A DNA stretch of 64,000 nucleotides, taken from Rathayibacter sp. VKM Ac-2760 (GTDB lineage: Bacteria > Actinomycetota > Actinomycetes > Actinomycetales > Microbacteriaceae). The notes beneath the pieces are model-generated. The model was not told where the DNA came from and made no database searches. It saw only the letters and a list, made by a program, of their open reading frames with translations. The translations under genes were made by a program, and so were the position numbers. The stretch covers positions 1,178,001 to 1,242,000 of the forward strand of contig NZ_CP047173.1 of assembly GCF_009834185.1 (NCBI RefSeq), given 5' to 3'. Of this stretch, positions 23,377-31,864 are shown piece by piece (the stretch's first letter is position 1; each line of letters begins with the position of its first letter).

Positions 23377-24699
23377 CTAGGCCCAGATCTGGGCCAGGTA
23401 CTCGCTCGTCACCTGCGGGCTGCGCTCGTGCACGTCGTCCGCGCTCCACTCCAGGATCGACGGGTCGATGATCCACTCGCCCTCCTGGGGTGCCGCGCCG
23501 CTGGTCTCGTAGCCGGCGGTCGAGCCGGAGACGGAGGCCCAGGTCGCCGCCCCCATCGGCCCGATGAAGACGCTGTCCAGCGCCGAGCAGCCGAAGTCGA
23601 CGCCCGGGCCGTTGGAGGCGCCGAAGCTGCCGTCCTGGTCGGCGCCGTCGGGGAGCGGGAAGACGCGCTTGACGACGTCGGCGCCCACGACCAGGCAGTG
23701 CTGGTAGCGCACGTTCTCGGCCGAGCCGATCTGGAACGCGGTGTTGGTGGAGGCGAAGTCGATGCAGTCGATGCTCGTGATGTCGCCGTAGTAGTTGCCG
23801 CCCTGGCCGGAGAACTGCACCGTGTCGGTGTGCGCGCTCGAGCCCTTCTCCTTGTAGGCGGGGGCGGTGTAGCAGCCGATGCGGAAGACGTGCCGCAGCC
23901 CGCCCGCGCCCTCGTAGGGGGTGCGCATGCTCGAGACGTCCTCGTTGCGCAGCTGGGCGTCGGGGACGACCACCTCGACCAGCTCGACGTTCTCGGTGAA
24001 ATCGATGCCGTCGACGCCGTAGACGTTGTAGGCGTTCGTCGTGATCCGCGCGAAGGCGGAGCTGCTGCAGCCGGAGACGAGGAACGCGCCCTTGGTCACG
24101 ATGCCGACGAGCGCGACGTTGTGGACGCGGAGCAGGCGCCAGGAGTTGGCGGTGGTCACGGTGCCGAAGCCGTCGCGCGGGTAGACCAGCACGCGGGTCT
24201 CGCGGTCGAGGGAGCCGACGTCCTGCATCATCGGCGAGGAGCTCGCGCCGGCGCCGCCGCCGGGCAGCTCGCCGGGGGCGACGAGGATGCGGACGGTGTC
24301 GGCGGGGCCCGCGGTGTCGAGCGCGGTGGTGATCGCCTCGCTGATCGCGGACCAGGAGCACTCCACCTCGACCTCGAGATCGACGTCGCCGGTGTGCCAG
24401 GGCGTGCGCGAGGGCCAGTGGGTGCCGTTCGGGCCGAAGGACGGCGTGGGAGCGGGGACGCCGGCGAGCAGGTCGAGCTCGGCCGCGGGGGTGCCCGGCT
24501 CGCCGGACACACCGGGCACGTCGGGCTGGAAGGCGCGGTAGGCGGCGTAGCCGCCGCCGGCGAGCGCGACGAGGCCGAGGCCGGCGCCGACGGCACCGAG
24601 CACGACGGCGCGCCGCGACGGGCGCCTCGGCGGGAGCTCGTGGAACTGCGAGGCGTCGAGAGGATGCGCGTCGGAGGAGGGCGGGGAGGAGTCGGCCAA
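23377..24699 (-). CDS. exported protein with probable parallel beta-helix fold
   Basis: A 440-residue protein of unknown function. A Tat-like signal is present at about 23-52 (RRPSRRAVVLGAVGAGLGLVALAGGGYA). The mature part has regularly spaced short strands rich in V/I/D/N (for example LRVHNVALVGIVTKGAFLVSGCSS, DGIDFTENVELVEVVVP, NYYGDITSIDCIDF), as in pectate-lyase-like right-handed beta-helices. Several cysteines (CSS, CYTAP, DCIDF, CLVVG, CSALD) could form disulfides. It starts at TTG, the earliest start in frame, without a clear ribosome site, so the start is uncertain. I see no catalytic motif that would name a lyase or hydrolase. Confidence 0.65.
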   Translation of the reverse strand: MADSSPPSSDAHPLDASQFHELPPRRPSRRAVVLGAVGAGLGLVALAGGGYAAYRAFQPDVPGVSGEPGTPAAELDLLAGVPAPTPSFGPNGTHWPSRTPWHTGDVDLEVEVECSWSAISEAITTALDTAGPADTVRILVAPGELPGGGAGASSSPMMQDVGSLDRETRVLVYPRDGFGTVTTANSWRLLRVHNVALVGIVTKGAFLVSGCSSSAFARITTNAYNVYGVDGIDFTENVELVEVVVPDAQLRNEDVSSMRTPYEGAGGLRHVFRIGCYTAPAYKEKGSSAHTDTVQFSGQGGNYYGDITSIDCIDFASTNTAFQIGSAENVRYQHCLVVGADVVKRVFPLPDGADQDGSFGASNGPGVDFGCSALDSVFIGPMGAATWASVSGSTAGYETSGAAPQEGEWIIDPSILEWSADDVHERSPQVTSEYLAQIWA

Positions 24700-24807
24700 G
24701 GGTGTCCAAACCGTCAGTGGGCGGTGCCGGAGGCGACACGCCTCGGGTCCGGCGCGCCACGCTGTGCCGTGAGCGCGGCCGTCGGGACGTCGGCGCGCTC
24801 GACTCGA

Positions 24808-24813
24808 ACCCTA
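24808..24813 (-). promoter_or_regulatory. possible -10 (TAGGGT) of the beta-helix protein gene
   Basis: The gap 24700-25002 holds this minus-strand hexamer about 110 bases before the TTG start, and the family A array to its right. I see nothing else in it. Confidence 0.3.
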
Positions 24814-24873
24814 GCAGGGGCGGTCGACGGGACTCCTGGGAGGGTCCGCTGTCGCCGGAGCTTCGGGGGAGGG

Positions 24874-24972
24874 GGATCTCGATACGCCCGCTTCGCGGGC
24901 TACTCGATCAGCAAGTGCGGGCCCGCTTCGCGGGTTGCTCGATCAGCAGGTGCGGGGCTGCTCGATCAGCAC
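24874..24972 (+). repeat. family A repeat array, one full and two partial units
   Basis: A full unit GGATCTCGATACGCCCG-CTT-CGGGCTACTCGATCAGCA is followed by a partial copy with a TTGCTCGATCAGCA end and a shorter one (GGGGCTGCTCGATCAGCA). It sits between two minus-strand genes. Confidence 0.8.
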
Positions 24973-25002
24973 GTGGTGCAGGGGCGTCTCGCGGCCCGGG
25001 CG

Positions 25003-25419
25003 TCAGCGGCCGCGGGCCTCGCGCTTGCGCATCTGGGCGGCGATGTCCGCCTCGGTGATCTCCTTCTTCGCCGGGCCCCAGAGGGCGGCGGCCTGGCTGA
25101 CCACGCCGATGCCGATGCCGAGCATCGGCCAGATCGGCCAGAAGTAGCCGTCGGCGCCGGTCGCGAACCAGACGCCGGTGGTGATCGCGGAGACGGTCAT
25201 CCAGCCGCCGACCGAGCCGGCGAAGTCGCGGCGTCGCTTGAGGTCCTTGACCGCCTGCGCGCGCTCGACGTCCTCCGGGCGGGCGAGTTCGGCCTCCGCC
25301 GACGTCTCCGCAGCCGTCTCGGACGGCGGCTGAGCGCCGGGGGGCCGCTCGATCCCGGTCGCCGGCGGCTGATCGCGCCGGGCCGACGGATCCGGGGATC
25401 CCCAGACGTTGTCGCTCAT
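25003..25419 (-). CDS. 2TM-domain membrane protein
   Basis: A 138-residue protein. Residues 1-60 are a hydrophilic Pro/Ala/Glu-rich stretch. Residues about 68-115 carry the 2TM domain: RRRDFAGSVGGWMTVSAITTGVWF, a short loop DGYFWPIWPML, then GIGIGVVSQAAALW. A charged tail (KKEITEADIAAQMRKREARGR) follows. The function is unknown; in other proteins this domain accompanies sensor kinases or stands alone. The ATG has GGAGGGG before it, and a TAGGCT hexamer lies further upstream, so this mRNA has a leader. Confidence 0.8.
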   Translation of the reverse strand: MSDNVWGSPDPSARRDQPPATGIERPPGAQPPSETAAETSAEAELARPEDVERAQAVKDLKRRRDFAGSVGGWMTVSAITTGVWFATGADGYFWPIWPMLGIGIGVVSQAAALWGPAKKEITEADIAAQMRKREARGR

Positions 25420-25471
25420 GAGACCCCTCCGCTCGTCATGGCGCCCAGCCTACGCAGGCACGCCGCCCGGG

Positions 25472-26284
25472 TCACTGCCCGGAGCTCGGGGGCTCCGGCT
25501 GGCAGTGCGGGCACCACCAGGTGCGCCGCCGCTCGGGATCGTCGCGCACCTCTGCGCGCACGAGCACCGTCGTGCCGCAGCGCAGGCACGGCCGCCCGGC
25601 CCGGCCGGCGACCCAGTGCCGCTCGCCGCGTCGGGTGTCGCCGGTGGTCGTCTGGTACATCCCGGGCACGGTGACGGAGGCGCGCAGGCCGCGCGCGGCC
25701 GTGGCGACGAGCGCGCGGACGTCGAGCGAGCCGATCGGCCGCCAGGGCCAGGCTCCGCGGAGGAAGCAGACCTCGTTCGCCCAGAGGTTGCCGAGGCCGG
25801 CCATCAGCCGCTGGTCGAGCAGGGCGGCGATCACGGGGCGGTCGGGGTCGTTCGCCAGGCGGGCGATCGCCTCCTCCGCGCTCCAGTCGGCGCGGAGTGG
25901 ATCGGGGCCGAGGTGCCCGACGGCCTGCGCCTCGTCGCGGGTGGGCAGCAGCTCGACGACGGGGAGGTCGACGCCCCAGAGGGTCGCGCCGTCGTCGAGG
26001 CGGAGGCGGACGCGGACGTCCTTCTGCACGGCGCGCGGCACCGAGCGGCCGGGGGCGGTGACCGTCCAGGAGCCCTGCATCCGCAGGTGGGTGTGCAGGG
26101 TCAGGCCGCCGGAGAAGCGGGTGAGCAGGTGCTTGCCGTGGGTGTCGTGCTCGAGGACGCGGCGGCCCTCGAGCGAGGTGCCGGCGGCGGCTCCGGAGCG
26201 GAGCTCGCCGTCGGCCACCGCGCGGCCGTCCGCCGCCCGCCTGAGGCGGGCGGCGAGACGGTGGACGCTGTCTCCCTCGGGCAC
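25472..26284 (-). CDS. nei: Fpg/Nei family DNA glycosylase (endonuclease VIII-like)
   Basis: A 270-residue base-excision repair enzyme that removes oxidised bases and nicks the abasic site. After Met removal, Pro1 is the catalytic amine in PEGDSVHRLAARL; PEGD marks the Nei rather than Fpg branch. Other family points are the HTHLRMQGSW strand, the H2TH region (AGLGNLWANEVCF) and a C-terminal zinc finger (CLRCGTTVL ... WWCPHC). Starts at GTG 7 bases after a -10. Confidence 0.93.
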   Translation of the reverse strand: MPEGDSVHRLAARLRRAADGRAVADGELRSGAAAGTSLEGRRVLEHDTHGKHLLTRFSGGLTLHTHLRMQGSWTVTAPGRSVPRAVQKDVRVRLRLDDGATLWGVDLPVVELLPTRDEAQAVGHLGPDPLRADWSAEEAIARLANDPDRPVIAALLDQRLMAGLGNLWANEVCFLRGAWPWRPIGSLDVRALVATAARGLRASVTVPGMYQTTTGDTRRGERHWVAGRAGRPCLRCGTTVLVRAEVRDDPERRRTWWCPHCQPEPPSSGQ

Positions 26285-26291
26285 GCTCCGA

Positions 26292-26297
26292 ACTCTA
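26292..26297 (-). promoter_or_regulatory. -10 hexamer TAGAGT, leaderless-type, for nei
   Basis: On the minus strand it ends 7 bases before the GTG at 26284. Confidence 0.5.
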
Positions 26298-26350
26298 GGA
26301 GTCGTGCCCGAGGAGAGTCAGGGGTGGTGCGGCGCCGGCGGGCTCGCTAC

Positions 26351-29212
26351 CTAGCGGGCGCTGTACGCCTGCTGGTACGTCCGCTCCGTGCCGTCCTTCG
26401 CGGTGACCTCGATCGTCGCGGAGCCGGCCTTGATCGGGCGCAGCACCGTCAGGTACGTGGTCGAGAACGACTGGCCGGGCTTCACCGAGCTCTTCGTCCG
26501 CGTGCCGTAGGGCGTCGAGATCTCGATCGCGACCGCCTCCGGGCCGTTGTTGACGGCCGTGACCGTCAGCGTGCGGAGCACGGCGAGGCGCGTGGTCTTC
26601 GCGCTCGTGGCGACGTCGATCACGGTCGCCGGTGCGGTCTCGGGCAGGTCGAGGCCGACGACGACCGGGTCGTGGTCGCTCGAGCGGTAGGCGCTGGCGT
26701 CGTAGAAGATCGTCGCGTTGTAGTCGTAGCGGCTGTACTCGAGCGCCACCGACTCCCCGCTGTTGATGTTCCAGGTGTCGACACCCGTGACGGTCGCGTC
26801 GGCCGCCGGGGAGGCGAAGACGTGGTCGAGCGAGCCGACCGCGCCGTCGAACGAGTAGGAGTACTTCCCGTCCTTCGCGCCCTGGTCGACGTAGCCGGCG
26901 TCGCGCAGGACCTGGACCGGGTCCTCCTGCGAGTAGGCGTTGAAGTCGCCGAGCAGGTAGACCAGCTCGGTCGCCTTCTCGGTCTGCAGGCGGTCGGCGA
27001 ACGCGACGAGCGCGGTGGCCTGGGCGACGCGGGAGGCGTTCGAGGCGCCCTGGCCGTCGCCCTGGTCGGCGTCGACTCCCGAGCCGGAGCCCTTCGACTT
27101 GAAGTGGTTCACGATCGCGACGAACTCGCTGGCGCTGTCGCCGATCAGGCGGAACTCCTGGGCGAGCGGCTTGCGGGCGTTCGAGAACGCGACGCCGTCG
27201 TTCAGGATGACCGACTCGCCGACCGGCTCGATGACGGCCTTCTTGTAGATGAACGCCGTGCGGATGACGTCCTCGTCCGCGAGCGCGGGGACAGCGGCGG
27301 GCGAGGGCACGTACGCCCACAGCTCCGAGCCGGCCGCGGTGTTGAGCGCGGCGGTCAGCGTGGCGAGGGCCTCGTCGCGCGGCTTGCCGAACTTGGCCGA
27401 GTTCTCGATCTCCTCGAGCGAGACGACGCCCGCGCCGAGGGTGTTGATGGCGCTGACGATCTTGGCCTGTTGGCGCTCGAGGTCGTCCGCGTTCGCGGCG
27501 CCGCGGGCGTCGCAGCCGCTGTTGACCGTGACGGGGTCGCCGTCGCGGTCGGTGTAGAAGGTGCAGCCGGTGATCGAGTCACCCGTGGTGGAGAAGTAGT
27601 TGAGCACGTTGAAGGACGCGATCGACAGGTCGCCGCCGACGGCCTCGGGGGCCGCCTGGCGGGTGTTCGCGAAGGTCGCGGGCTGCACGGTCGCAGCGTT
27701 CTCGACGGTCAGCTGCGTGGTCGGCTGGAAGGACCAGCCGCCGTTGCGGTAGTCGAGGACGACGGGCGTCTCGAAGCTCGCGGGCGCGCCGACGCGGATC
27801 GGCTCGGTGGGCGTGAGGTAGGGCAGCGGGATCGCCTTGTTCGCGGCCGAGCCGAGGAAGTTGATCGAGGCGCCGTCGTCGAGCACGATCGCGCGGGCGG
27901 CGTTGTCGGCGATCACGGCGGCCTGCTCGGGGCTGCCCGGGCGGGCGACCTCGGTCGGGGTCAGCAGCGGCGAGTCGCCGGCGGCGAGGCCGACCGAGCC
28001 GAAGCTGTTGAGGTCGAAGGTGTCGGTCACCGTGTACGCGCCCTGCGGGGCGATCAGCATGCTCTCGAGCGCCTCGCGCTCCTGGGTGCTGCGCGGGAGG
28101 ACGACGGCGGCCGGGACCGGCGCCTCGGCCGGCGTGCCGAGCTTCTCGACGGTCGCGGCCGAGGTCGGGGTGAGCTCGGTGAGGCCGTTGAACTCGCTCA
28201 CGGCGCCGGTGATGCGCAGGTTGTCGCCGATCGCGACCGCGCCGACGGAGGCGGAGGAGTAGACGAAGACCGCGTCGGAGGCGGTGCGGTTCGCGGTCTG
28301 CGCGCCGGTGCCGGCGGTCTGGATCACGTAGCCGTTGTAGCCGCCGGAGGGGTAGCGCGCGGTGACGACGCCGGTGGTGGTGACGGTCTGCCCCACGAGC
28401 GGCGACGCGTCTCCGGTGCCCTGGATCTCGGCGATCGAGACCGTCGGCGCGGTGGTCGGCGGGGCGGTCGGGGTCGGGGTCGGCGTGCCGGTCGGGCCGG
28501 GGGTGGCCGTGGGCGTCGGCTCCGGGGTGGTGCCGCCGCCGCTCGCCTCCGGGGTCATCGCGCCGACGGTGAAGTCGGCGGCGTTGGAGTCGGTGTCGCC
28601 GGTGGCCGTGTCGGCGCGCGCGATCGACTGCGTGAGCGTGGGCACGGTGGCGGCCGCGGACTCGAAGGTGTTCGAGGTGCCGTAGCCCAGCAGGTCGAGG
28701 ACCGCGTCGGGCTGCTCGGCGGTGCCGGTCGGCGGGGCGACCAGGGTGGCGGTGCCCTCGACGAGGAAGAGCGTGCCGCCCGCGGCCGCGATGTTGAGGC
28801 CGTTCGCGGTCTGGTCGGCGGCGGGCAGCGGCGCGCCGTTGCTCCCGTTGCTCGCGCCCGCGATCAGGAAGTGGCCCTCGGCGGGGACGGTGCCGGTGAG
28901 CGCGACCGTCGTGGTCGGGTTCGCCGTGCCGGTGGCAGAGCGGTACTGCAGCGAGAGGCCCGAGAGCGCGACGTCGGCGCCGGTCGGGTTGTAGAGCTCG
29001 ACGAAGCGGTTCGCGTAGGTCGCGCCCGCTGAGCCGCCGCGGGCGAAGATCTCGCTGATGACCAGCTCGTCCCCGCTGGGGGCCGCCGTGGCCGGGCTCG
29101 CGACGAGCGGCGAGGCGACGAGAGCGAGACCGGCGAGGGCCGCCAGAGCGAGACGCCTGCGCGGCGTGCCGGCGCGGGGCCTCTCCGTGAGGGCAGTGGG
29201 GGAGTCGGGCAT
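26351..29212 (-). CDS. ExeM/NucH family extracellular endonuclease
   Basis: A 953-residue secreted nuclease. A signal peptide (RRRLALAALAGLALVASPLVASPATAAPS) is followed by a lamin-tail domain (LVISEIFARGGSAGATYANRFVELYNPTG), a Pro/Thr linker (TPTPTAPPTTAP), an OB-fold domain (GQTVTTTGVVTARY) and an endonuclease/exonuclease/phosphatase domain with SIASFNVLNYF, SLEEIEN, YLLGDFNAY and the closing SSDHDPVVVG. A C-terminal beta-rich domain ends without an LPxTG anchor, so it is probably released. Related nucleases degrade extracellular DNA for nutrition or biofilm turnover. The ATG at 29212 has an AGAGGACC site; upstream in-frame codons read into the leader. Confidence 0.92.
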   Translation of the reverse strand: MPDSPTALTERPRAGTPRRRLALAALAGLALVASPLVASPATAAPSGDELVISEIFARGGSAGATYANRFVELYNPTGADVALSGLSLQYRSATGTANPTTTVALTGTVPAEGHFLIAGASNGSNGAPLPAADQTANGLNIAAAGGTLFLVEGTATLVAPPTGTAEQPDAVLDLLGYGTSNTFESAAATVPTLTQSIARADTATGDTDSNAADFTVGAMTPEASGGGTTPEPTPTATPGPTGTPTPTPTAPPTTAPTVSIAEIQGTGDASPLVGQTVTTTGVVTARYPSGGYNGYVIQTAGTGAQTANRTASDAVFVYSSASVGAVAIGDNLRITGAVSEFNGLTELTPTSAATVEKLGTPAEAPVPAAVVLPRSTQEREALESMLIAPQGAYTVTDTFDLNSFGSVGLAAGDSPLLTPTEVARPGSPEQAAVIADNAARAIVLDDGASINFLGSAANKAIPLPYLTPTEPIRVGAPASFETPVVLDYRNGGWSFQPTTQLTVENAATVQPATFANTRQAAPEAVGGDLSIASFNVLNYFSTTGDSITGCTFYTDRDGDPVTVNSGCDARGAANADDLERQQAKIVSAINTLGAGVVSLEEIENSAKFGKPRDEALATLTAALNTAAGSELWAYVPSPAAVPALADEDVIRTAFIYKKAVIEPVGESVILNDGVAFSNARKPLAQEFRLIGDSASEFVAIVNHFKSKGSGSGVDADQGDGQGASNASRVAQATALVAFADRLQTEKATELVYLLGDFNAYSQEDPVQVLRDAGYVDQGAKDGKYSYSFDGAVGSLDHVFASPAADATVTGVDTWNINSGESVALEYSRYDYNATIFYDASAYRSSDHDPVVVGLDLPETAPATVIDVATSAKTTRLAVLRTLTVTAVNNGPEAVAIEISTPYGTRTKSSVKPGQSFSTTYLTVLRPIKAGSATIEVTAKDGTERTYQQAYSAR

Positions 29213-29268
29213 GGTGGTCCTCTCGATCGCCGCTCCGGGGAGCGGTGGTGCGGCACCGCGCGGCGACG

Positions 29269-29295
29269 GTGCCCCTTCGCCCCTGAAAGGGGCAC
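29269..29295 (-). promoter_or_regulatory. 5' leader hairpin of the nuclease gene
   Basis: GTGCCCCTT and AAGGGGCAC form a 9-bp perfect stem with a 9-base loop, about 57 bases before the start and just after the probable transcription start. It might affect mRNA stability or translation. Confidence 0.4.
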
Positions 29296-29303
29296 AGTGA
29301 GCC

Positions 29304-29309
29304 ACGCTA
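29304..29309 (-). promoter_or_regulatory. -10 hexamer TAGCGT for the nuclease gene
   Basis: This minus-strand hexamer would give a leader of about 85 bases. Upstream are TTCACG and a region with GTTTACG, GTTCATG and GTTCACG pieces, see findings. Confidence 0.4.
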
Positions 29310-29430
29310 TGCACCGCGGGTGCCCGGCCCGTGAACCGGACGTTTCATGAACGTAAACTCACCCACCGACATCCGGGCCGCGGTCCCGTCTTCGCGGCCT
29401 CCGTCCGGGAACGCGCGCCATGATCGGGGG

Positions 29431-29877
29431 ATGATCTCCTTCGAACTGGCCCGAGCACTGCGCACCGCGGGGCTGCGCTGGGCACCGGTCACCGGCGACC
29501 GCTTCCGCATCGAGCGCGAGGGGTTCGACGGCGACGTCTTCACCGTCAGCGACATGACCATCGAGGCGCACGAGTACGAGACCGGCACCGTGCTCGGCTT
29601 CAACGGCACCACGGAGTGGGCGCTCGACTCGGTCGCACTCGACGACTCGCTCTGGCTGCCGCGCGAGGACCAGCTGCGCGAGCTGCTGCGCGGGACGTTC
29701 CGCTCGCTGCGCCGCGTCGCGGACGGCGGGCCGGTGCGCTTCGCCGTGACCGTCGAGCTCGCCGGCGAGCAGCGCGACTTCGAGGACGAGATCGCCGAGA
29801 ACGCCTACGCGGAGGCGCTGCTCGCCCTGGTCAGCTCGGTCGCGGTCGACCTCGACGACGTGGACGAGCTCGCCTGA
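29431..29877 (+). CDS. conserved hypothetical protein, 148 residues
   Basis: A soluble, acidic protein without signal or membrane segment. The pattern LARALRTAGLRWAPVTGDRFRIE ... VFTVSDMTIEAHEYETGTVLGFNGTTEWALDSV is one I have seen in Microbacteriaceae, sometimes labelled pilus assembly protein CpaE. Nothing in it resembles the CpaE ATPase (no P-loop), so I do not use that name. The ATG at 29431 follows GATCGGGGG; an upstream ATG at 29347 lies in the divergent promoter region and is less likely. The function is unknown. Confidence 0.75.
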   Translation: MISFELARALRTAGLRWAPVTGDRFRIEREGFDGDVFTVSDMTIEAHEYETGTVLGFNGTTEWALDSVALDDSLWLPREDQLRELLRGTFRSLRRVADGGPVRFAVTVELAGEQRDFEDEIAENAYAEALLALVSSVAVDLDDVDELA

Positions 29878-29901
29878 GCCGCTCGTCCCGGCCGGTCGCG
29901 G

Positions 29902-30966
29902 TCAGGACGCCGCCTTCTCCGTCGCGGCGTCGTCCTCCTGGTCGGCCTTCTTCGCGGCCGGAGCCTTCTTCGGAGCCGCCTGCTTCGGAGCAGCCTTCTT
30001 CGCAGTCGTCTTCGCGGTCGTCTTCGCGGTCGTCTTCGCGGTCGTCTTCTTCGCGGCGGCCTTCTCCGGCGCCGCCTCGGCGGCCGGCGCGTCGTCCTCC
30101 GCCTCGTCCGCCTTCTTCTTCGCGGCCCGCTTCTTCGCCGGCGCCTTCTCCTCGGAGTCCGCGGACGCCCCCGCCTTCGCCCCGCGGCTGCGCTCGACCG
30201 AGCGCTTCAGCGCCTCCATCAGGTCGAGCACCTCGCCGCCGCCCTCCTCCTCGGGCTTCTCACCGAAGGTGGCCGAGGTGTCGAGGGCGTCGCCCTGCTC
30301 GATCTTCGCGTCGATGAGGGTGCGCAGCTCGGCCTGATACGAGTCCTTGAACTTCGACGCGTCGAAGTCCTCCGAGTAGGAGTCGACCAGGTGCGAGGAC
30401 ATCTCCAGCTCGCGAGCGGCGATCCGGGTGGTCCCCTCGAGCGACGGGAACTCGACCTCTCGCACCTCGTCCGCCCAGAGCAGCGTCTGCAGCATCAGCA
30501 GCTTGCCGCGCACCCGCAGCGCCGCGAGCCGCGTCTTCTGCCGCAGCGCGAACTCGACGATCGCGGTGCGGTCCGTCTCCTCGAGCGTGCGGCGCAGCAG
30601 CACGTAGGCCTTGGGCGAGGACGAGTCCGGCTCGAGGATGTACGCGCGGTCGAACATGATCGGATCGACCTGCTCGCTCGGCACGAACTGCACCACGTCG
30701 ATCTCGCGGTCGCGCTCCTCAGGCAGTGCCTTCAGCTCGTCCTTGGTCAGCACGACCGTGCGCTCGCCGTCGTCGTAGGCCTTGTCGATGTGGTCGAAGG
30801 TGACCACCTCGCCGCAGATCTCGCACTTGCGGGCGTAGCGGATCCGGCCGCCGTCCTTGTCGTGCACCTGGTGCAGGGGGACGTCGTGGTCCTCGGTCGC
30901 GCTGTAGATCTTCACCGGCACGTTGACCAGGCCGAAGGTGATCGCGCCCTTCCAGATGGCTCGCAT
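29902..30966 (-). CDS. ku: Ku protein, non-homologous end joining
   Basis: A 354-residue bacterial Ku that binds DNA ends and recruits LigD. The core (1 to about 255) starts MRAIWKGAITFGLVNVPVKIY and contains YARKCEICGEVVTFD, YVLLRRTLEETDRTAIVEF and RELEMSSHLVDSYSEDFD. From about 265 there is a long Lys/Ala/Glu-rich tail, including four TTAK-type repeats. Such tails in actinobacterial Ku can bind DNA. No ligD gene is adjacent in this window. The start at 30966 matches the family N-terminus; longer frames are antisense to the HEAT gene. Confidence 0.96.
   Translation of the reverse strand: MRAIWKGAITFGLVNVPVKIYSATEDHDVPLHQVHDKDGGRIRYARKCEICGEVVTFDHIDKAYDDGERTVVLTKDELKALPEERDREIDVVQFVPSEQVDPIMFDRAYILEPDSSSPKAYVLLRRTLEETDRTAIVEFALRQKTRLAALRVRGKLLMLQTLLWADEVREVEFPSLEGTTRIAARELEMSSHLVDSYSEDFDASKFKDSYQAELRTLIDAKIEQGDALDTSATFGEKPEEEGGGEVLDLMEALKRSVERSRGAKAGASADSEEKAPAKKRAAKKKADEAEDDAPAAEAAPEKAAAKKTTAKTTAKTTAKTTAKKAAPKQAAPKKAPAAKKADQEDDAATEKAAS
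29998..30045. repeat. 12-bp tandem repeat encoding the Ku tail
   Basis: CTTCGCGGTCGT is repeated four times (the first copy with one change), in frame, giving the KTTA periodicity of the Ku C-terminus. Copy number could vary between strains by slippage without a frameshift. Confidence 0.85.
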
Positions 30967-31014
30967 GGCCCCAGTGAACACCGTGCGCCACGGCGGCGGG
31001 AAGCCCTGCCCCTC

Positions 31015-31077
31015 CCGCGAGATGCCACTTGTGACCGGTTTCCTCGGCGTGTCGCGCTCACAAGTGGCATCTCGCGG
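31015..31077 (-). repeat. family B 63-bp palindromic element, copy 1
   Basis: Perfect 20-bp terminal inverted repeats (left arm CCGCGAGATGCCACTTGTGA) enclose a 23-base core. The conserved core motif GCGACACGCCG reads on the minus strand here, opposite to copies 2 and 4. It lies between the divergent ku and HEAT genes. Confidence 0.9.
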
Positions 31078-31137
31078 CGGCGGACCGAGGGCACGCACTC
31101 GACGTCCTCCCGGGGGGCGGGTGTCGAATGGGTCTCG

Positions 31138-31770
31138 ATGACTGACGAGAACCGGCCCGCCGACAGGCTCCGCGCCGCCCTGACCGCCCCCGACGCGTCG
31201 TCCCGGCTGCAGGCGGCGATGACCGCAGGCACCCGCCCGGCCGATCCGTACGCGACGGTGCTGGTGGCCCGCTGCGCCGTGGAGCCGGACTTCGGCGTCC
31301 GCGAGATGCTCACCTGGGCGCTCACCCGGCACGACCCGGCGATCACCGTCGACCTGCTGCTGCCCGAGCTCCGGTCCGAGACGCCGCAGGCTCGGAGCCA
31401 GGCGCTGCACACGCTGTCGAAGGTCGGCGACCCGCGCGCCTGGCCCGCGATCACCCCCGCACTCCTGCACGACGAGCACCCGGCCGTCGCGCACGCGGCC
31501 TGGCGCACCGCCGCCCGCCTCGCTCCCGCGCCCGAGCGGCCCGCGCTCGCCCGGCAGCTCGCCGAGCACCTCGGCGAGGGGGACCGCCCGGACCAGCGCG
31601 CCCTCACCCGCGCGCTGCTGATGCTCGGCGACGACGCGGCCCCCGTCCTCGAGTCCGCGGCGCGATCGGAGGAGGACCCCCGCCGCTTCCACGCCCTCGC
31701 GACGCTCCGCCTCCTCGCCGACCCGGACGAGGACGTCGAGGAGGCCTTCGCCCGCGCCCGCCGCCCCTGA
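31138..31770 (+). CDS. HEAT-repeat domain protein
   Basis: A 210-residue all-helical protein. Residues about 30-190 show HEAT-like units, for instance FGVREMLTWALTRHDPAITVDLLLPELRS, ETPQARSQALHTLSKVGDPRAWPAITPALL and DDAAPVLESAARSEEDPRRFHALATLRLLAD. These form a superhelical protein-binding scaffold. The binding partner is not known. The start ATG at 31138 gives MTDENRPADRLRAAL; no strong ribosome site is seen (GGGTCTCG precedes it). Regulatory proteins with MerR or TetR domains sometimes carry this repeat, but no such domain is here. Confidence 0.8.
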   Translation: MTDENRPADRLRAALTAPDASSRLQAAMTAGTRPADPYATVLVARCAVEPDFGVREMLTWALTRHDPAITVDLLLPELRSETPQARSQALHTLSKVGDPRAWPAITPALLHDEHPAVAHAAWRTAARLAPAPERPALARQLAEHLGEGDRPDQRALTRALLMLGDDAAPVLESAARSEEDPRRFHALATLRLLADPDEDVEEAFARARRP

Positions 31771-31783
31771 GTCCAGCACGCAG

Positions 31784-31851
31784 TGAGGCGTCCCGCCCCC
31801 GTCGAGGCGTCCGGCAGGAGCGGGACGCGTCGACGGGAGCGGGACGCCTCA
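31784..31851. terminator. nested hairpin between convergent genes
   Basis: TGAGGCGTCCCGC (31784-31796) pairs perfectly with GCGGGACGCCTCA (31839-31851), and inside it GTCGAGGCGTCC can pair with GGACGCGTCGAC with one mismatch. It fills the gap between the HEAT and M28 genes and can serve both. Confidence 0.7.
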
Positions 31852-31864
31852 GGTGGAGCGACGG

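Noticed and set aside
26351..26460. LPxTG cell-wall anchor at the end of the nuclease
   Set aside because: The C-terminus has no LPxTG-like motif or terminal hydrophobic-plus-basic tail; it ends in a beta-rich domain with YQQAYSAR.
29347..29877. Pilus assembly ATPase CpaE
   Set aside because: The protein is 148 residues with no P-loop or receiver domain; the name is probably a transferred error.
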